Shown: one piece after another, positions 36,001 to 48,500 of the stretch
Numbering within the stretch: the stretch's first letter is position 1
Layout of the letters: every line of letters starts with the position of its first letter
Made by a program: the position numbers and the translations under genes
Notes under the pieces: model-generated
Told to the model about the DNA's origin: nothing
What the model saw: the letters and a program-made list of their open reading frames with translations, nothing else
Databases searched by the model: none
Origin: Diplosphaera chodatii
Lineage: Eukaryota; Chlorophyta; Trebouxiophyceae; Prasiolales; Stichococcaceae
Reading direction: 5' to 3'
NCBI GenBank assembly: GCA_032358165.1
Contig: JAALGY010000001.1
Coordinates: 1,426,001 to 1,490,000, forward strand
Length of the DNA stretch: 64,000 nt

Positions 36001-39000
36001 AGAGGCTGAGGGACTGCAGGACCACCGGCTGCAGCGCCTGGCTGCTGTAAGCACACCCGCCGGCGCCTGCATCCAGTGGGTGCGCTGACGTCTTCTGCTG
36101 CTGCTGGGCCTGTGCGGCGGCTGCCGGGGGGCCGCTGCCCCACTGGCCGGCGCCCAGCAGCAGTGCAGCTGCGATGCCGGGGCTGCCGAGGTCGCCCTCT
36201 GGCTGTGGCGGCGGCTCGCACCGCACCGCGCAGTCCTGCAGTGTGTTGCAGTGACAATATGTTACGACTTTGGCTCATGAAGCCGTCAACAGCTTACCCA
36301 ATAACTGGGTTTACATCATCAACATGATGCTTTATATCATCAGCAATAGATGTGTCGCACAGCACAGCAAGGGTTCTCCAGAACAGCACACCTGCAAGCT
36401 GATGGTCCATGCTGTTGCTGGCTGCTGCTGCTGATGCGCTGGTGATGAACTTGGGCTATCCGCTGCCGGGCTGCCGATGGCGAGCATGCTGGCCAGCTGC
36501 GTCGGCCACTGGGCTGTGGGGGGCGTGCTGCCCCCGCTGCTGGCTGCTGCAGGCTGAGGCGTAGAGTCAGTGGCGACTGTGACACCCCGCAGCACAACAG
36601 ATGAGGTCGCCTCCAACGCTGTGAGAGCCTCTGGTGCTGCTGCGGGCCTGCAGCAAGGGCAAGCAGCTCCATTGCAAGAAGTGTGACCCCCCGACTGTGC
36701 CTGACTGCAGCAGCAACGTGACCTTCTGGCACATCCGCACGGCATTGCATTGCGTTCGGCGCGTGCAAGAGACGTGTACACGCATCCCAATCAGGCGTAC
36801 CGCTGCACATGGACGACGTCCAAGCCAGCGTCGCCGGCGCAGCACAGCAGCACGGCTGCAGGCACTGCCTCCATTGCCGCAGGCCCGTCACGTCTGCCTG
36901 ACGGTGTCCGATGGCTGCTGCCCCCACGCTGGATGGCACCAGCTTCCCTCCTGCTGCTGCTGCTGCCTCTGCCGCGGCCCAGGCCGCTGGAGGCGGATGA
37001 TCTTTGGGGGAGACCGCGCCGCAGCGTCAAGCCGCCAGCTTGCAGCAGCGTTGTCGATGCATCCAGCGCACCACCAAGGCAGGACACCCCGAAGAGCCGC
37101 AGCTCATCTGACGTCAGCGAAAACTCCGTGGCATCGCGGTCCTCCGCTGATCCCTCCTGCAAAGCAATCAGCACCGTGATCTGTACATGAATGAGCGTTG
37201 TATGGCGCTGCCACCATTGCACTCATTTGGTCGAGAAGGTGCAGAGGGTAATAATGTCCGATAGCTCTGCACTCGGCAAAGACATGGCGTGGCACCTGCA
37301 GCGAGGGCCGCAGGGTGACGGACAGCCCGGCGTCCACCAGGAGCGCCGCCTGTGGCCCCGCCTGCGCAACGGGCCACCCCGCAGCGAGCGCAGCCGCTGC
37401 CACGCCCTCGCGCCACGCCGCCACCCTGCCCGCCAGCGTGGACATAGCCGCCAGGTCGGCCTGCAGCGGGAAGAGCCTGCTGAAATGATTTTCAGCATGC
37501 AGAGGAGGTTCTACTGCTGGCTGTATGTGCTGTACACCGTGGACAGCCAGGTCCGCACCAAATCAACAGCTACTGCAAGTTGGACAGCTGGCGTGTCTCG
37601 GCAGCAGCTGTAGTGACACGCACCGCGATGCAAAGAGCCGGCATGGAAGGCAGAGGGAAGTGGCTCCGCAGCCGGTGCAGAGTGTCGCTGCAGCACCTGA
37701 CAGAGTTGGGCGCAGACGGCGGGCGCACGCACGCGCAGGAAGGCGCCAGCTGTTGCCAGCAGGCGCTCGCGAAATGCAACGCCTTCTGGGCTGTCCATGC
37801 CTGGGTGCGACCTCCGAGCAGCCTGCAGCTGACACTCACATGTACCGTACGTGCATGGGCGAATATCTAGGGGAGCTTTTGTGTTCAGAGCAGAAGCTGA
37901 TGCAGCAACTTGGCAGGGACATGTGATGGACATGGACACACTTGACACCATGCTGTGAGCACCTTGCCAGCTGCTGCTGCGGTGGTGTCCACAGCGATTG
38001 CAGCTGTGTGCTGCCGTGCAAACTCCCACGCTGCATCCAGATCCATCGGTGCAGCCTGCGCACAGCGCAACGTCACACAATTTGCACTCTATGGCACAGG
38101 CGCCGGGTCCCATTGGTCGTGTGTGCTCCACCTGAAAGCACTCGAGCAGAGCACACCGCCCTTGACGGCAAACCCTACGCCGGATGGACACATGCAAAAC
38201 CGCACCACGGCACTGGGAGACCAGCGGGCCTCCGCCACCAGGGCGCACGCATTACCGGCGGCTGGCAGGGCATCCACGACGCGGTGTGCGGACAGCTGCC
38301 TCGCCCTTGCGCTGCCGCCAGCCCCAACTGCGAAGGGATCCCCGACAAAGTAGCCCTGCAGTGCATTCCAGGAGAACAGGGTTTCCACCGTGTCATGCCC
38401 GCGAAGGCCTGCCATTGCGGTAGTCGAGCAATGAGCAGCCTGGTTGCCACGGAGTGCGGTACCGCATACGAGGAGCACTCACTGTCGCGCGGGCTGCAGC
38501 GCAGTCGACTTCCAGGTTGCTGCCGTGTACAGAAGAGCTGCAGCGCGCCACCAATAGCGGTGTCGCAGCCTCTTGCTCCCTGCTGCCGTTGGTGCTGCGG
38601 CCGGCCTCCTGTACCGACAAGGTGGACATTTTGGGGACAGCAGAATGCATCAGTCATCACGCCCCACAACTCTTTATTTATCTGCATGGCGGCTTTGAAT
38701 GCATGACATGGAGCGCAGCCTGCAAGCCATGAGGGTTTGCTAGACCCTGCCGAAGTGCCGCTCACTGGGAACAGGTCCACAGCGAGGTAGCGGTGTCCGG
38801 GCAGCGCGCTGCTGGCGGCATTGCCGAGGGCTGGGGGCAGCACCAGCACAGCACACACATGCGCTGCTGAGACGGACACGCCAAAGCGCCGGACTGCAGC
38901 GGCCGGTGCGTCCGACTGCTTGTTCGTCCCAAACTCCTGAACAGCGCATATTTGACATCGGGCCTGAAGAAGCAGTGTGCAACAGTGCAAGCACAGCCCT

Positions 39001-42000
39001 GATCCGTGTTCTTTCGTAGGATGTCATGGCGCAACACCCGGCCCACACCTGCAAGCTGTCCAAGATCGAGTCGATGGCAGCAGCGACAGCACTCTTGCGT
39101 GCCGCCGCTGCCGGCTGGTGGCCACCCTGCGGCACATCGAAGGCTACCCGCTGGCTGCTTTTCTGCTGTTCTGCCTCCACTACAGCAGCCGCCGCTGCCT
39201 CAGCCGCTGCCAGCAGGAGCGGCTCTGCAAATGCCTCCAGGCGAGCCAGCAGCGGCAGCCCCAGCCACAGCGTGACTGGCCGCAACGCCGCCTCCGCCAT
39301 TGGCTCTGCAGTGCCGCCGGCTGCCGAGGCTGGGGGGGCGCGGTGATTGCGCTCCCTGGGAGTCGAGAGGGCCGATGTCGCAGCAGCGTCGCCGCGTCCC
39401 ACAGGACCCGGCCGCAGACGCAGCGTCACTGACGGGCGGCCGCCCACTGACCGGGGGCTGCCTGCGCAGCTGACCACCGGCAGCACCTGCACCCAAAACA
39501 GCACGCCTCGGAAATTTTGCTGCTGGTCCATATGGTTGTAGCCGGCAGCTGCAGTAGTATCACATTCCGACTGATACGATCCGACTGATATGTCCAGTAT
39601 CACATACCGCTGACTGAGCACGATATGGTCAACCTGCATGAGACGAGGCGTGGCTTGTGCAGAGCCTCCTGCTGAGCCGGCGTGCGGCGGCAGGAAGTAG
39701 GGCGCGGGGCGGGGGCCACCCTGCAGCGGCGGCAACGCCTGCAGCACCTGCGCTGCCTCCTCTGGAGCAGGACTGCAGCAAGCCCTGCAACTCCACCACG
39801 TGCCATTCAATCAGTTGCCATCTGAGACTGATGGCACGCACAGGCACCTGTGGTGCGTTAACAGCATCGAATCGCCCAGCAACACACATCAGCAATGCAA
39901 ATCACTCAAGCAATAGACGTACTCAGCAGCCTCGCTGGGCAGGTACTCCAGGGCTGACAGCGCATACAGCCGCACGGCTGCAGAGACGCCACTGGCAGCG
40001 CCGCCTCCAGAGGCGTCAATAATGACATCTGTGCACTCCAGCTCGAGGCGCCCGTAGTCACCGTCATCTGAAGACTCGTCCGCCTCATGGCCTGCAGGCA
40101 CAGCGACGCCACCCACTCCGCTGCTGGCGGCTGCAGCTGTGGCTCCGGCGCCGCCAGCAGTGGCTGATGACCACCGCAGCTGTGATGCGGCGCTCATGAA
40201 CGACTCGGCACCGCCAGCGTGCATCAGCGAGTCTGCCGGCTGGGAGTATGCCTCGATGTGCTCATCATCCGAGGCCTCTGGTGGCTGCTGCCTGCCTTCG
40301 ACGATGCCATTGACTGCTGGCTGCTGTTGGGCCGCTTCTGCTGCTGCTGGCGTCCCATCTGCAGAAGCGGTGGCAGTGGCGGCGGCAGCGCCCGGCGCCG
40401 AGGCAGGGTACCACAGCACAAGGGTGCAGCCGGCAGCAGCCGCCCGCAGGTCCCACTGCAGCTGGGCTGACACAGCGTTGCCTGCCTCGTTCAGGCCGTG
40501 CAGCGACGCCGAGGTGGCAAAGAACTGTGCAGACAAGAGATATGTCAGGTCAGCGTTGGGGATGTTTGAAGCACATGACACGTGTGCATTGCATGCAACA
40601 CTTGCACCGTGCAACGGCTCGCACCATCTTGAAACCTAAAGGTGCAGTGCTGCACAACACCGTGTTTTAGGGCCTACCGTGTTAGAGAAGCTCTGGCGCA
40701 TGGAGCCCAGCACCGACTCTGCATCAAAATAGGCGCCCGACGCCTCGCCAGCAGGCGGCGAGGTGCCAGCGGCTGCTGGGCCCCCTGCGGCGTGTCCCCA
40801 GGCGCCGCTGGCAGTCAGCGTGTCAGCCACCAGGCCGCCAAAGTCCGGCAGCAGGACGCCCTCCAGGAACGAGCGGTGACCAGAAGTCGGCGTTGGTGCC
40901 CCAGCGCCAGGGCTGTGGGACAGACACTAGCACCGCTGAACACCCAGTTCCTGGCCCATCCTTTTGCAACCCCGTCCTTGAGATCTGGCATGAATGCCGT
41001 TATGAAGCAAATGAAGGTAAAGGACCTTTGCAGCTTTCCACTGACCACGCACGCACATTCAACAGCATATGCAGAAGGGTTTCACCTGGCAGCCTTAGGA
41101 GCAGGCTCAGCACGCTGCGCAAAGGCCGCTGCAAGCGCAGCCGCGGCATTGCTCAGCAGCGGCAGGTGCCGCTGCCGCAGCTGGCATCGCACTGGCTCCA
41201 GGTGCAGCTGCGCTGCCGCGCGCGGGCCGCCGCTGCTAATGCTGTCTGCAGCTGGCCATGTCAAGCGCATCTCAAGACGGCCCGACAGCCCGGCACCACC
41301 CTCGCCCGACAAAACTGCACTGGCAGAGTCCAGGTGCCGCTGCTCCGACTCTGAGGCTGCTGAAGCGGAGGACGTAATGTCAGATGCACTGACACCAGCA
41401 GCAGAGTCCCCGCCCCCGCTGCCGGTGCTGCCACCAGCACTGCTGACTGGCGCAGATGGCTGCTCCGGGCTCACAGCAGCTGAGGCCTCCAGGCTGCTGG
41501 TACTGACATGTGTGCTACAGCCGCTGTCAGGCGCTGCCTCGACGCCGCCCTCCGGCTGTAGCGAACCACCGCCCTCAGATGCTGTGGCCGCAGCATCTGA
41601 CACGGCTGGCTGTGAGACTGGACCAGCGGCCACCTCAGCAACGTCTGGCGCAGCGGCCAGCGGCTGCAGGTCCAGCGTGAGGCCTGCAAAGCTGACTGCC
41701 TTGTGCAGCGCGGGCCCGGCCGCCGCCTTGGCGTCTGACGACTCGGCGCCTGTTGCCACCCCAGGGCCGTCGCCGCCGTAGCTGAGCTCGTCCAGGTGCA
41801 GCACTGCCACGGCGCCGCCTGCCTGGCTGTGGTCCACTGCTTGCTGCTTCGACCTGTGCAGTGCAAATGCACCTGATAGACTGCCACAGCACGTCTGCCT
41901 AGCAGTAGCTGTGGGCCAACATGCATTTTCAGGTGTCATTGGGTGTCCAACAGATCACGGTCCACCGGACCCAAAAAGCGTCGCGCATGCTGGTGAGAAG

Positions 42001-43116
42001 TGCACCTGGAGCTGCCGTCTGCAGGCTGGGGGAGCTCTACACGGATGGCGATGCGCCGGGCAGACAGCTGCAGGCCCTGCAGCAGCGCCTCCAGTCCCCC
42101 GGCAATCAGCTGCACGCCGTCCGCCACCCGCCCCACACCTGGCAGCCGGATGCAGGACACATTCTATACGCCTGCTTGCAGGACGAGCGCTTCCCAGGTG
42201 AGCTGCCTCTGCTGCAGCCATCACGTCCGATCCGGTCACCCAAAGGCACGAGCAGCGCCAAGCACCGCACCTGCTGCAAAATCGTCCAGCGAGTCCGGCA
42301 GGGTGTCGGCAGAGCTGTCCCGGTGGTCAGCTGCCGCAGCTGCAGCCCCAGAGCCTGCTGCGCTGCCCGCTGCGGGTGCTGGTCGACTGCATCGTGGCCG
42401 CAGCGTCAGCAGCACCTCGTCCAGCTCCACAGCGCACGGCTGCAGGTGGGAGTATCCAGTGGAGCTGGTTGGCATGGCTCGTTGGCACCGTGGGCTGTAC
42501 ATAGGAGAACCCATGTGCAGACCAACTGGTGTTGTCAGGCTCAGAGGTGCAGATCGTGCAGCACCTGGGAGTACAGGGCTGTGATGGGCACTGTGGCACG
42601 CGCAACGCCGATGTATGCAGCTGTGACGTCCCAGCCTGCCTCTGGCCCCTGCGGATCAGGGGTTCACCAATCGCTTGGCTCCTGCCCCGCTGATAGGGCG
42701 GTTGCTGGGTGTTGGCATGCAGCAGGACAGGTGTTAGGGAAATGAGGACGCCGGCACCACACTCGACTGCTTGGCATATCAGGTGCTGCCGCACCAGCTG
42801 TGCATTGATGTATCCACAGTCTAGCAGCAGACACCGCAGCGAGAGCGAACCCTCGCCCAAAGCCACCTGCACTCTCCATGAGAGCAACTCACCGCTGCTC
42901 CCATGTGGCAAGCAGCAGCTCGATGATCCGACATGATACTGCCAGTCAGGCTCGGAAACGAAAGGTGTCTGCAAAATGCACAATGTTCCAACCGAGCCAG
43001 GTGCTTACGTCGAGCGTGTCGAGGTCCACCTCCGACCGAAGCAGGCGCCCCAGCTGGCGCTTCAGCAGGAACCGCGCCACTCGCTTGAGCGCCCAGTCCG
43101 CTGTGCCACCCAGCAT
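30026..43116 (-). CDS. ATG2: ATG2, autophagy lipid-transfer protein
   Basis: A 13-kb minus-strand gene with many exons. The N-terminal chorein region is in exons 43009-43116 (LKRVARFLLKRQLGRLLRSE, VDLDTLD) and 42795-42866 (CLLLDCGYINAQL), then AYIGVARATVPITALYSQ, PCAVELDEVLLTLRPR and ADGVQLIAGGLEALLQGLQL (about 42007-42132), all matching ATG2 order. The long, acidic middle (38.7-41.8 kb) includes AVAVLHLDELSYGGD, LHKAVSFAGLTLDLQP and AYFDAESVLGSMRQSFSN. The conserved C-terminal part includes WSVVVDYRPRRVDLGALRTG (exon ending 32197), NLVPWGGVALRLPRV, AHKFVTGVAPIAALVRLGTA (31579-31666), RRGLTALARAVALEALGLSA (exon ending 30876) and the last exon 30026-30178 (AVRAVALGTRNGIDPE). ATG2 bridges the ER and the growing phagophore and moves phospholipids for autophagosome formation. 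The start ATG at 43116 gives the usual short leader. Exact exons of the variable middle are not all resolved. Confidence 0.93.
30688..30719. repeat. short tandem ACCAGAGAT repeat
   Basis: Three near-identical copies of ACCAGAGAT(A/AT) in a row inside an ATG2 intron (30652-30875). Confidence 0.75.
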
Positions 43117-44121
43117 GCTGCTGGGTGACCGACCACAGCCACAACCGCCGCTCGGCTGCTATCTCGGCGCGTGGGCACGCCGCACGACAGCCACGCACCC
43201 CCTCAGCATGCTGTGCTGATGTGGCCGGGCTGTGAACCTTTGCATCTGCTCCAGCGTGTTTTGATGACGGCCCTGCAGAGTTTGAACATCAACCTGAGAC
43301 AGCGCAACATCGATGCATTGAAGGTGCGCGGTCTGGCCGTGACAGTGCTGCAATGAGATCGGGTGTCTGGCACTGGACATCTGCAACAGCTGCGGTCAAT
43401 GCCCGCCGCATGCAGCACAAAGACATTTGGTCTCACAGCCGTGTCACAGATGTTCACAGCCATTGCAGATGTCTCTTCATCCCTCGATTGCCTGAATACG
43501 TGGTGCTGCTGTGTTGCACCTGGGTTCGCACGGATGGGTACAGGTGAGCTGATCAAAAGTTCATGCCCAAGGTACGTGTTTGAAGCTGCTTAAATCAGGG
43601 CTGGTAGTCAAACGCAAAGCTGGACAAAGACACAGCTCCTTTTATCACTCCTCATCAGTGACTCGAACCCTCAGATGCGCACCTCGAGGATGCTGTGTCA
43701 GACAAAGCTAAGCTCAACAGCAGCCGTCATCCATCGCAGGACGTCAAGCGTGAGCCCATAGCCAAGTGAGGTATGGTTCTGGTCGCAAAGCTTCGGCTGC
43801 GGCGTGCGCCCGTGCGGGTGTTCGTTCCGGAGCCCAATAGGGTCTTGGCTGCAGTTAGCCGATCTGGCTGTGCTATGGATTGTTGGCAGCGCTCCTCAGT
43901 CTACAAGGCGCAGGCACATAAGAAAGCTGCTGACAGTGTTTGCAGTGTGACGCAGGAAACTTGTGCTGCGCTGCACGTTATTTGCAGGTTGAGGAGGACC
44001 CCCACTGGGCAGCAGTCTGTGCACTGCTCGAGCTCCTGCAGTCCCACAGTGTTGACGTCTGACTGCAACACGCACTTTGCAGTGCGACAGCCAGCTGAAG
44101 CGGTGAAGTGACATCAGCGAC
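43117..44121. other. divergent intergenic region, about 1 kb
   Basis: Lies between the ATG2 start (minus) and the small plastid-protein gene (plus), so promoters for both are expected. The short ORFs here overlap in several frames and show no family signal. A tRNA-like T-arm near 43670 was examined and rejected. Confidence 0.45.
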
Positions 44122-45248
44122 ATGAGGTTGTGCCAGCAGCACAGCAGTGTGCAACTGCATCCGCTCAGCACAGTGCCGCTGTCGGCATGGCGCCCTGGCT
44201 GCCGACACACGAGCCCAGCGGCAAGGCGGCTGGGGCGGGTGACGGCCAAGCGCTCGACCCAACAAGAGGTGCTGCAGCTTTCGCCTCCTCGTTTCTGCTG
44301 TATGCACAGCTTCCTGCACGCACGTCCCCGCCGCTGGTGGTGGCATGGCATCTACATGCGGTGACCCTGCACGCACTGCAATTGCTGCAGGCTCAGCAGC
44401 AGCAGACAGCGGAGGCGCCCAAGGGCGACCCCAGGGACCGGTTCACGGGGTATGAGCCTGTCGATTCGGAGGGCAACCCCTGGTGGGAGCCGCCGGACCG
44501 CGACATTTTTGAGGGCGGAGCATGGGAGGTGGGTCACCAGAAGCACATGCTACTGTATGTTGGGAGGGTACTGCAGACGTTGTTGAACCCGATGGAAACG
44601 CTTCACCGATACGGGTCGGAGGCAGCTGCTGACTGCATGCAACATGAAGCTTGCACAGTGGCCTGATCAGCATGGGAGTGGCATGCAACTGTGCAGTCCT
44701 ACCTACCTGCTGCTGCTGACTGTATACACATCGGCACATCGGCAGATAGCCGCTGTCTGTCGCTGCAGTGGCTCGGTCAGGGGGCCCAGTTCGTGCTGCC
44801 GACGCTCCTAGCATTCGCAGTGGCCAGCGGTATCTTTGCAGCGGCAAACTACATACGAGGGCCCGCGCCGCCAGAGCCGGAACAATCAGAGACCAAGTGA
44901 GCTCCGTTGTCGGACGTTGCTGCTGACATCACACAGCCTGACATCAGCTGCAGATTGCCATTGGCAGTGCCTGCATGTGCAGCGCACACAAGCCGCTGTG
45001 CGGCCAGCCAGGTTTCAGTGCTCCACCACTGTGAGTGCTACCTGTCGTCATGCATGACCACATGGCAGGACATACTGCAGCATTACTCCAGTGCGGCAGC
45101 CGTGAATGGCGTGCCACATGCGAGCTCTGACGTGAATGACCCCGTGACTGCCCTTGCCTGCTGTGAATGCAGGGCGACACCAAAGGGGGACAGCCTGGAC
45201 TTCCTGCTGCAGCCGGATGACAATGATGCGCCCCTGGCTCCATTCTGA
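44122..45248 (+). CDS. small single-helix protein, probably plastid-targeted, family not recognised
   Basis: Four exons (44122-44268, 44391-44528, 44769-44896, 45173-45248) join to 162 residues. The first ~45 residues are typical of an algal chloroplast transit peptide: MRLCQQHSSVQLHPLSTVPL, then many R, S and A with no acids until about residue 49. The mature part begins near AQQQQTAEAPKGDPRDRF, followed by GYEPVDSEGNPWWEPPDRD and IFEGGAWE, an aromatic- and acid-rich segment that reads like a conserved soluble domain. A single transmembrane helix follows (FVLPTLLAFAVASGIFAAA), and an acidic tail ends QPDDNDAPLAPF. Exon 3 could be read through to TGA 44898-44900, but the GTGAGC donor there and the in-frame fourth exon favour the longer form. 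A thylakoid or envelope membrane protein is inferred; function unknown. Confidence 0.75.
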
Positions 45249-45597
45249 GTATAGGGACGGTGGCTGTCGGGGTGTCATCCTTGAGTCTGAATCAACTGGC
45301 CCTTATCGAAGCTTCAGCCGATTGTCTCGATTGGGGTACGTACCCCGTTAGATGATGAGATGCACAAGTCATGAAAGTGACGTGGACCAATGCCCGCCCC
45401 AACCGTTTGATCAATCAAGCGGCCGGATCTTCAAGACGCGAAGTTGCGGTCCTCGTCAGCCGTGAAGATCGCGAGATCTTGACACTGTGCACGTAAGTTC
45501 AAGCGTCCGCCCATTTCGTGTTACCAACCTTCTCCGAAGTGCCACCAGCCTTGGTTGCGGCTCTTCTGTGTCGCCGAGGGCTCGCGGCCCCGTCAAC
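45249..45597. other. intergenic
   Basis: Short gap upstream of the CCCH zinc-finger gene, both flanking genes on the plus strand. It should contain the zinc-finger gene promoter and 5' UTR. No motif assigned. Confidence 0.45.
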
Positions 45598-48500
45598 ATG
45601 GCTGACATGATGTCGGCACCTGCCAGGCAGTCGGCGCACGAGCACAGCATGGCCTACAGCGGCCCGGGGGCCGAGCACGGTGCTCAGGTGATACAACAGG
45701 CCTTCTGTTTGCCCGCTTAATGTGTTGGCCATGGCAGCGGGGCGACAACAGGCAGCAAGGTACAGGTTGCCCGTTTTCGAGACTGTTCTTGTGCGGCTTT
45801 CAGGACCGGCAGGCAGGCGCCGGGGACGCAGATCCGCCGCTGTACACCAGCGACGAGTTCAGAATCTACTACATGAAGGTGGGCGCACCAGCTCTCAGTG
45901 TTTGTGATGATGACAGTATGTGCACAGCGGGATGACAGCCAGCGGGCAGCGGTTAGCTGATGCCTTCGGCAGCCAACCAAGCGGGACTCGCGCACAGTCT
46001 GAGCCTTCTGCAGACTTCCTAGACCTCGAAGGCCTGCTAGGTGATGTATGCCGCCGGCTGTGGGCTCGGCCTGCGTGCCCGAGTGTCTGTCCTGCGCCGC
46101 CCAAGCTACCGGCTCGGCAGGCCCGACATGGTGCTCGTCGCACATCGTCTGGCGTTTTTCACGGGTTGTTCGGCCGTTTGGGTGCCCGGCGGCGGTTTCC
46201 TCTTCCCACGCGTTACACCAATCGTGCCTGTAGTCGACGCTTTTGGGCAAACGACACACCTGAGCACCGCCCCGGTACCTGCGGGCCCAGCGGCCTGTCT
46301 GTTGGCCTCGATGCGGTATGGAGTCTACTTAGGTTGCTTCGCAGGCTGCCGGGGCTGTGCAAGCCGTTGCTGCACCCTCGGCGTGCCAGCTTTAGTCAGG
46401 CTGGGAGGTCAGCAAGCCGACGCTGACCGCTGACGATCGCTACCAACATAATCAGGCGTTTGACTCCATGCTTCGCGCAGGTGCTGCCCTGCTCCAAGCG
46501 CTACTGCCACGACTGGACGACCTGCCCGTTCGCCCACCCAGGTACACAGGGATTTGTACTTGCCAGAGCAGGCAGCCTGAACAAGTCTGCCCGCTGGTCA
46601 TGCATGAACGTTGCAGTCTGAACCTGAGGCTGCAAGCGAGACGTCAGGTTCTGTGTCGAATGCTGGATTGATCCTCTGAACAGGCGAGAAGGCACGGCGC
46701 CGAGACCCGCGGGTCAGCTCCTACACCGGCATCGCCTGCCCCGACATGAAGAAGGACGGCGTGTGTGTGCGGGGCGAGCTGTGCCCCTACGCCCACAACG
46801 TGTTCGAGTACTGGCTGCACCCCACCCGGTAAGGGCGCCGAAAGACACATTGACTGCTGCAGTTTCCTGCTTTTTCTCACTATCGACATGGTCTGCGCTG
46901 CTGGTGGTGCAATGATAGTGTTTCACTGCAACTGTTGTTCCATGCAACAGGTACCGCACGCAGCTGTGCAACGATGGGACCAACTGCAAGCGCCGCGTCT
47001 GCTTCTTCGCCCACACGCTGAGCGAGCTGCGCGTGCCGTCCAGCAAGCCCTTCGTCAACCCGCAGGCGCTGGCAGCCGCCGCCGCCGCTGCAGGCGCCCG
47101 CCGGACCAGCTTCAGCAACGACCAGGTGGGATGCTTTTCTTGTGAGCTGCCAACCTGCCTGGACAATCTTGCATCATATTGGCTTTCAAAGTCTTGTCGG
47201 ATCCATGCGATCGGCGCTGTGTTCCCTCTTCGATTATGTGCCGGCATCCACAGTCGCCATGAGCTGCACGCTGCTGCTCACACTGCTATCTGCACCTGCA
47301 GCAGTGCGACCTGGCGCGCCTGCGCAGCGGCCACAGCGTGGCGGACCCCAGCACCGCCGCGGACTTGGCCCGCCGCCTGGCCAGCCTGCACGTCGGCCAG
47401 CAGCTGGCGGCGCAGCAGCAGGCCACCAGTGCGCAGCTGCAGCAGCAGGCGCAGGCGCACAGCGACCAGAACGCCGTGCTGATGCAGCTCCTGACGACGC
47501 TGCTGGCGCAGAAGGTGCCCCTGCTGTCATGCCCTGGCTTGGGGGCTGCGACTTCGGCGTGCTGCGCTGAACCAGTGCGACTGCCATCATGATACCTTTC
47601 AGGCTGCCATGATGGAACATGTTGGTGACATATGGCGAGCGCCTTTGACTGCAGGAGGCGGCGGTGCAGCAGCAGCAGCCCCAGGCGCTGCCGCCGGGGC
47701 TGCAGGGGCAGGTGCCCAGCAGCGAGGCGCTGGCCGCGCTGTACCAGCAGCTGAGCGGCGGGCAGCCGCCGGCCATGCCAGCCCCCAACGCGTATGGCCA
47801 GCAGGTGTGCCAAACCTGCTGCTTGCTCCCAACCATCAGGGTAGTGGTGTCCAGTGTCTAACCTGAACTGCTTGTTGCAGACTGGACTCCACAGTCAGGA
47901 GACGCTTACGAGACGTTGACTGCTGTCAGCAGGACCAAGCTGCGCTGCTGGCGGCGCTGAATGATCCGTCGGGCATCTACGCGCAGCAGCTGCTGGGCGG
48001 CAAGGACGGCGGGCAGCAGCCCACGCCCCGCTCCAGCCTGGACATGCTGGCGCTCGGGCGCTCCAACTACAGCTCCACACGCTCCTCCTTCGAGGTCCCG
48101 CAGGTGTGGCTCTTCACAGCTGCCGGTACTGCCCTGCAAGCCGAAAGCTGCAGCCCTTTCGTAAGGTCCTCTGGCCAGGCGTCGTTGTAAGCGCCAGACA
48201 TGTGCCTGCTGGATGGCTTGCTATGATCAGGCAGTTTATTACAGGCTGCTGGGCAAGCAGCTGGTCTCTGAGCAGTTGGCTGCGTGTGGAGGTTTCAGCG
48301 AGTTGCAACTGTCCTTGCACCCTGTACCAGAGTTACGAGACAGTGTACCATATGCAGTACAAGATCCTAGCCTGTAGTACCGGGCAAGATGTCTGTCGTG
48401 GCTGCGGCGAGTTGCCTCGTACATCTGAAGACCTTACTGATTGATTCTTTGCTTTGTGCCAAGATGGTGGATCGGGCAGCCTGATGGCAATGCTCGGTCT

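Noticed and set aside
43655..43700. tRNA-like B-box (GGGTTCGAGTCA on the minus strand)
   Set aside because: No pairing T-stem, acceptor stem or A-box could be found at proper spacing.
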